Assembly: GCA_934643185.1 (NCBI GenBank)
Contig: CAKUBN010000062.1
Coordinates: 1-13,157 of the forward strand
Length of the DNA: 13,157 bases
Direction: 5' to 3'
From: an uncultured Eubacteriales bacterium
GTDB taxonomy: Bacteria > Bacillota > Clostridia > Oscillospirales > Acutalibacteraceae
The position numbers and the translations under genes are program-made. The notes beneath the pieces are model-generated. The model ran no database searches and was not told where the DNA came from. It saw only the letters and a list, made by a program, of their open reading frames with translations. This document shows positions 6,919 to 13,157 of the stretch, piece by piece (within the stretch, counting starts at the first letter, position 1; every line of letters begins with the position of its first letter).

Positions 6919-7250
6919 CCTATGGCTTACGGCGGATTTGTGACTTTTTAGACGATTTTGACGCAGGGTTAGGAGGCAAAATACCCTGAATTTTCCTGCG
7001 AATGCGACAAATTCACGGGGGTTCGGGCGCAAATTTTTCCGTACTGTTACAAAGATTTAACGAAACGGCGAACTTTGCGGTAAAACACTGGCGATTTTCT
7101 GCACAGTGTGGTATACTAACTCTGTTTAATGCGGAAAAGTGCGGCTTTCCGCAACGGCAAAATTTGGCAGTGTGTGTTTGGGGTGCGGGCAAAGGCCGCA
7201 CGCTATGCGCAAAAATGGAACGACGCTGCACAGAAAGGGGCGAAGCCTCT
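6919..7250 (+). other. Intergenic region and leader of the glycerophosphotransferase operon
   Basis: Between the cotJ terminator and the next gene I see no convincing small gene. The frame of the downstream gene stays open back to an ATG at 7002, but this stretch lacks a well-placed ribosome site and contains the promoter, so I read it as non-coding. It holds an imperfect hairpin, CGCAGG (6962-6967) with CCTGCG (6995-7000), that encloses an orphan AGGAGG at 6971-6976, and an AT-rich stretch around 7041-7070. After the promoter at 7109-7117 the transcript would have a leader of about 125 bases. Confidence 0.6.
7109..7117 (+). promoter_or_regulatory. Extended -10 promoter of the glycerophosphotransferase operon
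   Basis: TG at 7109-7110, one base, then TATACT at 7112-7117 forms an extended -10 element, which can work with a poor -35. The best hexamer 17 bases upstream, TGGCGA at 7089-7094, matches TTGACA in only three positions. Transcription would begin near 7124. Confidence 0.6.
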
Positions 7251-8408
7251 GTGAAAAAAAGAATACTGCTCGGGCTGATCTCCGTTTTCAAAGCGCTGTA
7301 TAACGCCGTGTATGCCGTCATGAAGCTGCGCCCCATGCAGAAAAAAGTCGTCATGATCAGCCGCCAGTCGAACAGCCAGCGGCCGGATTTTGAACAGCTC
7401 GGCGCAGAGATTGAAGCGCGTGATCCAGGGGTGCGCCTTGTGTATCTCTGCCGCGAAATGGGCGATACGCCGTTAGAGCTCCTGCGCTATTGTTTCCATT
7501 TGCTGCACTGCGCCGCGGAGCTTTCCACCGCGCATGTGTGCATCATAGACGGCTACTGCATCCCGGTCAGCGTGCTGCATCACCGTAAAGAGCTGCGCGT
7601 GGTGCAGGTCTGGCACGCGCTTGGCGCCATTAAGAAGTTTGGCAGGCAGGCGCTTTCCGTGCCCGGCGGGCGCGATAAAGAGCTTGCGGAGCGCATGGGG
7701 ATGCATAAGCACTACGATGCCGTGCTCTGTGCGAGTCACCGTACAGCAAAAGCCTATGAGGAGGCGTTCGGCGTTTCCGCCGATAAAATGCGCGTGACTG
7801 GCGTGCCGCGCGTAGACGCCATTTTGAAAATGAACCGCGCGCGCTGCCGCCGCCGCTTTTTCGCGGCCTACCCGGAGTTGCGCGGGCAGAAGATCGTTCT
7901 ATATGCCCCCACATTCCGCGACGGCGAGCAGATGCCCGAGATCGAGCCAATCATCACGGCGGCGGAAAAGATGGGCGTGCTGCTCATCGTGCGGCTGCAC
8001 CCGCTCGACCGCGAGCGCTTAGAGCGCCGCCGCGTGCTGCCGAAGTTCCGCGAATGCCCGGAGTTTGGCACCTTCACGCTGATGGCTGCGGCAGACGCCG
8101 TCATCACAGATTACTCCGCCATCTCCATTGAAGCGAGCCTCATCAAAAAGCCGGTGTATTTCTACGTTTACGATTTGGAGCGCTACAAGAAAACGCGCGG
8201 CCTCAATTTCGACCCCCTTGCGGAAATGCCGCACTGCGCGTTCACAAAAGCCGAGCCCCTGCTCAACAGTATTCTCCACACGCCCTACGACTACGAAAAG
8301 CTCGCCGCGTTCCGCAAAGAGTTCGTGGAAACGGACGATACGAAGAACACGCAGCGGTGTGCGAGTTTGATCTTAGATTATCTGAACGAAGGGGTGAGCG
8401 GCGCTTGA
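7251..8408 (+). CDS. CDP-glycerol glycerophosphotransferase family protein (1 of 3)
   Basis: A 385-residue peripheral membrane enzyme of the TagF/TagB family, which transfers glycerol phosphate from CDP-glycerol to a lipid-linked or glycan acceptor at the inner membrane face. Family blocks in order: VWHALGAIKKFG (120-131, with the conserved histidine), TGVPR (183-187), LYAPTFRD (217-224), RLHP (248-251, second histidine) and ITDYSAISIEA (285-295), followed by KKPVYFYVYDLERY. WHALGAIKKFG differs from the WHGTPLKKLG of the next two proteins, so this is a different subfamily, perhaps a primase or side-chain enzyme. The N-terminal 30 residues are basic and hydrophobic and may bind the membrane. 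I chose GTG 7251, 10 bases after AAAGGGG (7234-7240); ATG 7215 is an alternative. The stop overlaps the next start (TTGA). Confidence 0.87.
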   Translation: MKKRILLGLISVFKALYNAVYAVMKLRPMQKKVVMISRQSNSQRPDFEQLGAEIEARDPGVRLVYLCREMGDTPLELLRYCFHLLHCAAELSTAHVCIIDGYCIPVSVLHHRKELRVVQVWHALGAIKKFGRQALSVPGGRDKELAERMGMHKHYDAVLCASHRTAKAYEEAFGVSADKMRVTGVPRVDAILKMNRARCRRRFFAAYPELRGQKIVLYAPTFRDGEQMPEIEPIITAAEKMGVLLIVRLHPLDRERLERRRVLPKFRECPEFGTFTLMAAADAVITDYSAISIEASLIKKPVYFYVYDLERYKKTRGLNFDPLAEMPHCAFTKAEPLLNSILHTPYDYEKLAAFRKEFVETDDTKNTQRCASLILDYLNEGVSGA

Positions 8409-9646
8409 AAGCAGCCATTGAAGCTGCGGTAAAGCAGCACCCGGCCCTGCGCATGGCAGCGCGAAAAGCCGATCGCCTTCTGCGCCGCATGCGCTATCGC
8501 TTGAAAACACATGGCGTGAAAACCGATAAAAAGCTCGTGCTTTTTGCCGCCTACGCCGGGCACAGCTACGCATGCAGCCCGAAAGCGCTCTTTGAAGAAA
8601 TGCTGCGGGACGAAAAATATCGGGATCACCGCTTTGTCTGGCTTTTTAAAGAGCCGGAAAGCTACCGTTTTTTAGAAGCAAACGGCCGCACAACGGTGCT
8701 GCGGTTCGGTTCTGTCGAAGCCGAGCGCGCCGTGCGCCGGGCAAAATACTGGGTCATCAATTTCACCGCGCCGGAAAGCTGGGTGCCGCAGAAGGACCAG
8801 GTCTATCTGCAGTGCTGGCACGGCACGCCGCTGAAAAAGCTCGGTTTTGACATCACGTCCAGCGAAAACGCGATGAATTCCCCGGCGGAGATCCACATGC
8901 GCTACCGGCACGATGCCGCGCGCTTTACGTATCTTTTGGCGCCGTCCGCGTTTGCGGCGGAGAAATTCCGCTCCGTCTGGGCGATCGACCGCTGCAACAA
9001 AAACCCCGCAAGCTGTATGATCGAGTGCGGCTACCCGCGCAACGACTTTTTAAAGCGCTTTACGCCCGAGGATGTGCAGCGCGTGAAAAAGCAGCTTGGC
9101 CTTGAAAACACCGGGAAAAAGCTGATTTTATACGCCCCCACATGGCGCGACGACCAGTACGACCCCAAAACGGGCTACACCTACAAAAGCCCCGTTGATT
9201 TCGACGCGCTGCAAAGGGCGCTCGGCAAGGATTATATCCTGCTGTTCCGCACGCATTACCTTGCCGCGCAGCAGACGGATTTTGAAAAATATAAAGGATT
9301 TTTACTCGACGTTTCGGACGTGGATGACGTGAACGACCTGTATATCGTCTCGGATATGCTCATTACAGATTATTCCAGCGTGTTTTTCGATTATGCAAAT
9401 CTGCGCCGTCCGATCCTGTTTTATATGTACGACCTTGCGCATTACCGCGGCGCACTGCACGATTTTTACCTGGAGCCGGAAGAACTGCCGGGGGAGATCG
9501 TCCACACGGAGCAGGCGCTGATCAAAGCGGTCAAGGCCGCGGCGCAAAACGGGCCCTCCGACAAAATGGAGGCGTTTTGTGCACGCTTTACCCCGCTGGA
9601 TGACGGCAATGCCGCAAAACGAGTTCTGGAGGTTCTCTTTTCATGA
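8405..9646 (+). CDS. CDP-glycerol glycerophosphotransferase family protein, TagF-like (2 of 3)
   Basis: A 413-residue TagF-type transferase. Signature blocks are CWHGTPLKKLGFD (138-149), ECGYPRNDFL (207-216), LYAPTWRDDQY (242-252), FRTHY (281-285) and MLITDYSSVFFDYA (318-331), followed by RRPILFYMYDL. These are the canonical elements, including both conserved histidines, of enzymes that add or polymerise glycerol phosphate in teichoic acid synthesis. The N-terminus is a basic amphipathic helix likely to sit on the membrane. The frame is open from GTG 8357, but TTG 8405 is better: GGGGTG at 8391-8396 lies 8 bases upstream and the TTGA overlap with the previous stop matches the operon's habit. 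Acceptor specificity and whether it is a primase or a polymerase cannot be told. Confidence 0.88.
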   Translation: MKAAIEAAVKQHPALRMAARKADRLLRRMRYRLKTHGVKTDKKLVLFAAYAGHSYACSPKALFEEMLRDEKYRDHRFVWLFKEPESYRFLEANGRTTVLRFGSVEAERAVRRAKYWVINFTAPESWVPQKDQVYLQCWHGTPLKKLGFDITSSENAMNSPAEIHMRYRHDAARFTYLLAPSAFAAEKFRSVWAIDRCNKNPASCMIECGYPRNDFLKRFTPEDVQRVKKQLGLENTGKKLILYAPTWRDDQYDPKTGYTYKSPVDFDALQRALGKDYILLFRTHYLAAQQTDFEKYKGFLLDVSDVDDVNDLYIVSDMLITDYSSVFFDYANLRRPILFYMYDLAHYRGALHDFYLEPEELPGEIVHTEQALIKAVKAAAQNGPSDKMEAFCARFTPLDDGNAAKRVLEVLFS

Positions 9647-12081
9647 TGCTTAAAAAAGCACTGAAGCGACTTAGTAAAATCAAAATCAAGGATATGCGCA
9701 CACGGTATCTGCCGCGCCTGCGCTACCCCGCGTATTATAAAAAGCTGCCCATCAACGAAAAGCTCATTTTGCTGGAAGCACAGCACGGCGTGGGCGTAAA
9801 CGGCAACATCTATTACCTTTTGCAGGAGCTGTGCCGCAACCCGCGCTATAATGAGTTCACCATTTGCCTTGCCGTCACGCGCGACGCCGCCGAAAAGGTG
9901 CGCGGCTTTCTGCACCTGCAGGGCATGGACCGCGTGCAGACCGTTTATGTGCACTCCCGCCCGTATTTAAAGGCAGTGGCCTCTGCAAAATACCTGATGA
10001 ACGACACCACGTTCCTGCCGTTCTTCGTGAAAAAGCCGGGGCAGGTGTACCTCAACACATGGCACGGCACGCCGCTGAAAACGCTCGGCTGCAAGGTGCA
10101 CAACGACCTGCACAACATCGGCAACGTGCAGAAAAACTTCATCATGGCAGATTACCTGCTGTATCCAAACGAGTACACCATGGAGCACATGGTGGAGGAC
10201 TACATGCTGGAAAATCTCGCCCCGGGCAAAATTCTGCTCACGGGTTACCCGCGCAACGGTGCTTTCTTCGATACGAAAAAAGCCGCGGAGATCCGCAAGG
10301 CAATTGAAGCCGAAAATAAGCGCGTCTATGCGTTCTTGCCCACGTGGCGCGGCGCCGTCGGCCGCGTAGACCCCCGCGCGACGACCTACGTGCAGTATTA
10401 TCTCTACGAGATGGATCGCCGCCTGACGGAAGACGAAATCCTGTACGTGAACCTGCACCCGCTCGCGCGGCAGGACGTCGATTTTGCGCAGTTTAAGCAC
10501 ATTCTGCCGTTCCCCGAGGAGTACGAAACGTATGAATTTTTAAACGCCGCCGATGTGCTCATCACGGATTACTCCAGCGTGTTCTACGACTTTGCCGTCA
10601 CGCGCAAAAAATGCGTGCTCTTCACCTACGACGAGGAGGAGTATTTTGCAGACCGCGGCCTGTACCGTCCGCTTTCGAGCCTGCCGTTCCCGAACACGAA
10701 AACCGTGGACGAGCTCTTCCGCGAGCTGCGCACGCCGAAGCAGTATGACGACACGGCTTTCCTCAAGGAATATTGCCCGTACGATAGTGCCGACGCCGCC
10801 GCAAAGCTGTGTGCCCGCGTGATCTTCAACGAGCAAAACGGCATGGAGGAGCGCGCTGTGCCGCATAACGGCAAGGAAAATGTGCTGATGTACGTCGGCA
10901 ACTTGGCGCAAAACGGCATCACGACCTCCCTGATGAACCTGCTGCGCAACCTCGATACCACGCAGTATAACTACTACCTGACCTTCGTTTCCTCCGCCGT
11001 GCGCCGCAACAAAGAGGTGCTGGCGCATCTGCCGGAGGGCGTAAAATACATTGCGACCGCCGGCAAAATGAACCTCGGCTTTTGGAAAAAGCTTGTCTAC
11101 ATGTTCTTCATGGCAAGGCTGTTCCCGATCAACGCGTACCTGAAGATCATGAAGGACGAGTACCCCATGGAAATTCGCCGCAATTACGGCGACATCCAGT
11201 TCCAAAACGTCATTCAGTTCAACGGCTACGAGACAAAGAAGATCATTTACTATTCCATGTTTGACGCAAACCGCACCATTTACGTGCACAGCGATATGGA
11301 AATGGAAATGAAAACGCGCAACAACCAGCGCCGCAACGTACTGCAATACGCGTATAATACGTATGACCACGTCGCCATCGTCACGGAGGACCTGGAAGCG
11401 CCCACGCGCCGCATCATGCAGTCCGAGAAAAAGCTTGACCCCGCGCACAACCTCATCACGGACGACCGCATCCGCCGCAAGGGCGCAAAGCCGGTGCAGT
11501 TTGATGAGCAGACGCAGTGCAATGTACCGTTTGAAACGCTGTGCTCGGTTTTGAAAAGCCCGGCGAAAAAGATCGTCAGCGTAGGCCGGTATTCTCCGGA
11601 AAAGGGCCACAAGCGTCTCATCGACGGCTTTGTAAACGCGCAGAAGGACATGCCGGATAGCTACCTTGTCATCATCGGCGGCAACCAGCGCGACGGCCTG
11701 TACGACGAGCTGTGCGAATACGTGCAGACGCTGCCGTGCGCAGACCGCATCATTCTCATCCTCAGCATGAGCAACCCGTTCCCGGTGGTAAAGGCCTGCG
11801 ACGGCTTCCTGCTCTCCTCGTTCTACGAGGGCTTCGGCCTTGTGCTGGCGGAAGCGGATATTCTCGGCCTGCCGGTCATCTCCACCGACATCACGGGCCC
11901 GCAGGTGTTTATGAAAAAGTTCGGCGGCACCATGGTGGAAAACAGCGATGCCGGCGTAGAAAAGGGCATCCGCATGCTGCTAAACGGCGAAGTACCGCAT
12001 TTAAAATCGAACTACAAGGCATATAATAAACAGGCGGTGGACGAGTTCCTCGCATTGCTCAGAAAGGACGACCAGAAATGA
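9643..12081 (+). CDS. Fusion: TagF-type glycerophosphotransferase + GT4 glycosyltransferase (3 of 3)
   Basis: An 812-residue two-domain enzyme, about twice the length of its neighbours. Residues about 35-395 are a TagF-type domain: TWHGTPLKTLGC (139-150), TGYPRN (200-205), FLPTWRG (231-237), NLHP (270-273) and VLITDYSSVFYDFA (305-318). Residues about 410-812 look like a GT-B, family 4 glycosyltransferase: VGNLAQNGITTSL (418-430, acceptor side), VSVGRYSPEKGHKRLI (645-660) and SSFYEGFGLVLAEAD (725-739), which carries the EX7E pair E729/E737. One polypeptide could therefore add both glycerol phosphate and a sugar, suggesting a mixed repeat unit or a glycosylated poly-glycerol-phosphate. The start ATG 9643 overlaps the previous TGA (ATGA), with GGAGG at 9628-9632. 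No frameshift or internal stop separates the domains. Donor sugar is unknown. Confidence 0.87.
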   Translation: MMLKKALKRLSKIKIKDMRTRYLPRLRYPAYYKKLPINEKLILLEAQHGVGVNGNIYYLLQELCRNPRYNEFTICLAVTRDAAEKVRGFLHLQGMDRVQTVYVHSRPYLKAVASAKYLMNDTTFLPFFVKKPGQVYLNTWHGTPLKTLGCKVHNDLHNIGNVQKNFIMADYLLYPNEYTMEHMVEDYMLENLAPGKILLTGYPRNGAFFDTKKAAEIRKAIEAENKRVYAFLPTWRGAVGRVDPRATTYVQYYLYEMDRRLTEDEILYVNLHPLARQDVDFAQFKHILPFPEEYETYEFLNAADVLITDYSSVFYDFAVTRKKCVLFTYDEEEYFADRGLYRPLSSLPFPNTKTVDELFRELRTPKQYDDTAFLKEYCPYDSADAAAKLCARVIFNEQNGMEERAVPHNGKENVLMYVGNLAQNGITTSLMNLLRNLDTTQYNYYLTFVSSAVRRNKEVLAHLPEGVKYIATAGKMNLGFWKKLVYMFFMARLFPINAYLKIMKDEYPMEIRRNYGDIQFQNVIQFNGYETKKIIYYSMFDANRTIYVHSDMEMEMKTRNNQRRNVLQYAYNTYDHVAIVTEDLEAPTRRIMQSEKKLDPAHNLITDDRIRRKGAKPVQFDEQTQCNVPFETLCSVLKSPAKKIVSVGRYSPEKGHKRLIDGFVNAQKDMPDSYLVIIGGNQRDGLYDELCEYVQTLPCADRIILILSMSNPFPVVKACDGFLLSSFYEGFGLVLAEADILGLPVISTDITGPQVFMKKFGGTMVENSDAGVEKGIRMLLNGEVPHLKSNYKAYNKQAVDEFLALLRKDDQK

Positions 12082-12509
12082 AACGAGTATTGACCTACGG
12101 AACGTTTGACCTGCTGCACTACGGCCACATCAACCTTTTAAAGCGCGCGAAGGCGCTGGGCGATTACCTCATCGTGGCGCTTTCCACGGATGAGTTCAAC
12201 GCCGGCAAGGGCAAAAAAGCGTTCCACGATTACGAAACGCGCAAAATGATGCTGGAGGCCATCCGCTACGTTGACCTCGTCATCCCGGAAACAAGCTGGG
12301 ACCAGAAGATCAGCGACGTAAAGGATTACCACGTGGACGTGGTCGTCATGGGCAGCGACTGGGAAAACAGCGACCGCTTTGACTACCTCAAGGATTACTG
12401 CGAGCTCGTCTTCCTGCCGCGCACGCCGGGCATCTCCACAACAAAGATCAAGCACGACCTCGGCCTTGTAAACGAAAACGAGAATGCCGAAGCGCTCATG
12501 AACCACTGA
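12078..12509 (+). CDS. tagD: Glycerol-3-phosphate cytidylyltransferase TagD
   Basis: Makes CDP-glycerol from CTP and glycerol 3-phosphate, the donor for the three transferases encoded before it. The 143-residue protein closely follows Bacillus subtilis TagD: TYGTFDLLHYGH with the HxGH nucleotide-binding motif (14-17), DYLIVALSTDEFN (29-41), RKMMLEAIRYVDLVIPE (55-71), VMGSDW (90-95) and the RTPGISTTKIK signature (115-125). It is slightly longer than the 129-residue Bacillus enzyme because of an extra acidic tail after GLVNEN. The start ATG 12078 overlaps the preceding TGA by four bases, so donor synthesis and transfer are made together. This gene fixes the substrate of the operon as CDP-glycerol rather than CDP-ribitol. 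Confidence 0.95.
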   Translation: MKRVLTYGTFDLLHYGHINLLKRAKALGDYLIVALSTDEFNAGKGKKAFHDYETRKMMLEAIRYVDLVIPETSWDQKISDVKDYHVDVVVMGSDWENSDRFDYLKDYCELVFLPRTPGISTTKIKHDLGLVNENENAEALMNH

Positions 12510-12548
12510 TCGTACGCGTTCGCGAAAAGTTTTTTCACAAAATAACAG

Positions 12549-12577
12549 ACATAAAGCACGCTCCCGCTGCATATACT
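12549..12577 (+). promoter_or_regulatory. Possible sporulation-type (sigma-E-like) promoter of tspO
   Basis: ACATAAA (12549-12555) and CATATACT (12570-12577) are 14 bases apart, the sigma-E spacing. The -35 has the core ATA, and the -10 keeps the CATA and final T of the consensus. TATACT at 12572-12577 would also be a good sigma-A -10, but no sigma-A -35 is visible. A transcript from here would start near 12584 and so contain only the right half of the hairpin. Confidence 0.35.
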
Positions 12578-12611
12578 TTAAAGAAGTAAGCAGGGGAGCG
12601 TGAATTTTTTT
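12557..12611 (+). terminator. Long hairpin plus T-run: terminator of the tag operon overlapping the tspO start
   Basis: CACGCTCCC (12557-12565) pairs perfectly with GGGAGCGTG (12594-12602). After one bulged G, CTGC (12567-12570) pairs with GCAG (12590-12593), and TACTT (12574-12578) with AAGTA (12584-12588), leaving loop TAAAG. AA and seven T follow (12605-12611). This has the form of an intrinsic terminator for the transferase/tagD transcript. The same arm holds the tspO ribosome site and the T-run supplies the TTG start. Confidence 0.7.
12592..12598 (+). promoter_or_regulatory. Ribosome binding site of tspO inside a hairpin arm
   Basis: AGGGGAG lies 11 bases before the TTG at 12610 and forms part of the right arm of the hairpin at 12557-12602. 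On a transcript that reads through from tagD the site would be paired and hidden. On a transcript starting in the loop it would be free. Confidence 0.6.
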
Positions 12612-13092
12612 GAAAACGGAAACAAAGAAAACGGTGTACGGGTATCTCATCGGCATCGCGTCGGCAGAGCTTGTGGGAGTGCTGGCAAGCCTGCTCTGCG
12701 GCGCGCAGGACGCGTTTTATGCAGGGCTCCGTCAGCCGCCGCTCGCCCCGCCGCCGTGGGTGTTCCCGGTGGCATGGGCCATTTTATACGCCATGATGGG
12801 CGCGGCCGCGTACCAGATCTACGACAGCAAAGCCGGCAAAGCCCGCTGCGAGGCGCTCTCGTTTTATGCGATACAGCTTGCGGTGAATTTCTTCTGGACG
12901 CTCGTCTTTTTCCGCTTCAGGGCACTCGGCGCCGCCGTGGCGCTGCTCGTGCTGCTGAATGTTTTACTGGTGCTGACGATTTTGAAATTCAGAAAAGTCC
13001 GCCCCTCCGCCGCATGGCTGATGGTGCCGTATCTTCTTTGGACGCTGTTCGCACTGTACCTCAGTCTTGGGGTATGGGTGTTGAATAAATAA
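12610..13092 (+). CDS. tspO: TspO/MBR family membrane protein
   Basis: A 160-residue protein with five hydrophobic segments, the usual size and topology of TspO/MBR (bacterial homologues of the mitochondrial translocator protein). Family features are PPPWVFPVAWAILYAMMGAAAY (48-68, the core W-x-FP-x-AW motif), AVNFFWTLVFF (91-101) and PYLLWTLFALYL (140-151). TspO proteins bind porphyrins and other tetrapyrroles and act in stress responses; their exact reaction is debated. A stop lies in frame at 12601, so TTG 12610 is the first possible start, served by AGGGGAG at 12592-12598; GTG 12634 is a less likely alternative. The gene follows tagD by 100 bases but is separated by a terminator-like hairpin, so it is probably an independent transcript. 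Confidence 0.9.
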   Translation: MKTETKKTVYGYLIGIASAELVGVLASLLCGAQDAFYAGLRQPPLAPPPWVFPVAWAILYAMMGAAAYQIYDSKAGKARCEALSFYAIQLAVNFFWTLVFFRFRALGAAVALLVLLNVLLVLTILKFRKVRPSAAWLMVPYLLWTLFALYLSLGVWVLNK

Positions 13093-13112
13093 GATTTTAA
13101 ACTCGTGCATAT

Positions 13113-13139
13113 AAAAAAGGACGGCATTTAGCCGTCCTT
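13113..13139 (-). terminator. Intrinsic terminator of a convergent minus-strand gene
   Basis: AAGGACGGC (13117-13125), loop ATTTA and GCCGTCCTT (13131-13139) form a perfect 9-bp stem. On the plus strand the stem is followed by CGGGAG, without a T-run. On the minus strand it is followed by TTTTTTAT (A-run at 13113-13118). It therefore stops transcription entering from the right, implying a minus-strand gene or RNA beyond 13157. tspO may use the stem only weakly. Confidence 0.75.
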
Positions 13140-13157
13140 CGGGAGACCCCCTAATTG

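Noticed and set aside
7046..7062. TTACA/TTAAC pair resembling a PhoP box upstream of the polymer operon
   Set aside because: Only two imperfect repeats, 10 and not 11 bases apart, in an AT-rich stretch. Attractive because Bacillus tag genes are PhoP-controlled, but too weak to claim.
7002..7250. Possible N-terminal extension of the first transferase from ATG 7002
   Set aside because: No ribosome site at a suitable distance (AGGAGG is about 25 bases away). The best promoter (7109-7117) is inside it, and the extension resembles nothing in the family. The known N-terminus begins near 7251.
10540..11610. 356-codon open frame on the minus strand
   Set aside because: It lies wholly antisense to the TagF-GT4 fusion gene, which has clear family motifs throughout. 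The frame is open because of GC-rich third positions; its translation is low-complexity and resembles no family.
12511..12535. CGCG-rich palindrome plus T6 just after tagD as a terminator
   Set aside because: The arms leave only a two-base loop and the T-run is not directly behind a stable stem; the hairpin at 12557-12611 is far better.
12600..13088. 162-codon plus-strand frame starting GTG 12600, overlapping tspO
   Set aside because: It is in another frame from the clear TspO sequence, is rich in Arg/Gly/Ala typical of shadow frames, and has no family match.
1..13157. Mobile element, CRISPR, tRNA/rRNA or phage genes
   Set aside because: I found no transposase or integrase motifs, regularly spaced short repeats, tRNA-like cloverleaf or attachment site. 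The only large repeat is the permease duplication.

Overview
The window looks like chromosomal DNA of an endospore-forming, moderately GC-rich clostridial Firmicute, probably of the Oscillospiraceae/Ruminococcaceae type. The basis is the cotJABC spore-coat operon, purine-rich AGGAGG-like ribosome binding sites, frequent GTG/TTG starts, sigma-A TATACT promoters and a teichoic-acid-type glycerophosphotransferase cluster. All genes that can be supported lie on the plus strand. No tRNA, rRNA, CRISPR array, transposase or insertion sequence is visible.

Region 1 (1-4590) is an ABC transporter operon of the MacB/FtsX kind. It holds the tail of one permease gene, one LolD/MacB-type ATPase, and two tandem paralogous permeases with very similar membrane ends and diverged extracellular middles. 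Genes abut or overlap, so they are probably cotranscribed from a promoter upstream of the window.

Region 2 (4591-5758) is a single gene behind a near-consensus sigma-A promoter whose -10 and start region coincide with a perfect 7-bp inverted repeat (a likely operator). It encodes a surface protein with signal peptide, cohesin-like domain, cadherin-like beta-sandwich domain, low-complexity stalk and C-terminal membrane anchor.

Region 3 (5759-6918) is the sporulation operon cotJA-cotJB-cotJC. Its stop/start codons overlap, it has a mother-cell-type -10 upstream, and it is closed by a strong intrinsic terminator. CotJC keeps all five manganese-catalase metal ligands.

Region 4 (6919-12509) is a cell-surface polymer operon driven by an extended -10 promoter. 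It encodes three different CDP-glycerol glycerophosphotransferase (TagF/TagB family) proteins, the last fused to a GT4 glycosyltransferase, and then TagD, which makes the CDP-glycerol donor. All four genes overlap by 4 bp. Together they can supply activated glycerol phosphate and transfer it to a lipid-linked or glycan acceptor, giving a glycerol-phosphate-containing wall polymer or capsule. TagO/TagA homologues are not in the window.

Region 5 (12510-13157) carries tspO. Its ribosome binding site and TTG start are built into a long hairpin plus T-run that looks like the terminator of the preceding operon. A sporulation-type promoter -10 sits at the loop of the same hairpin. The window ends in an intrinsic terminator that reads on the minus strand, so a convergent gene probably follows.
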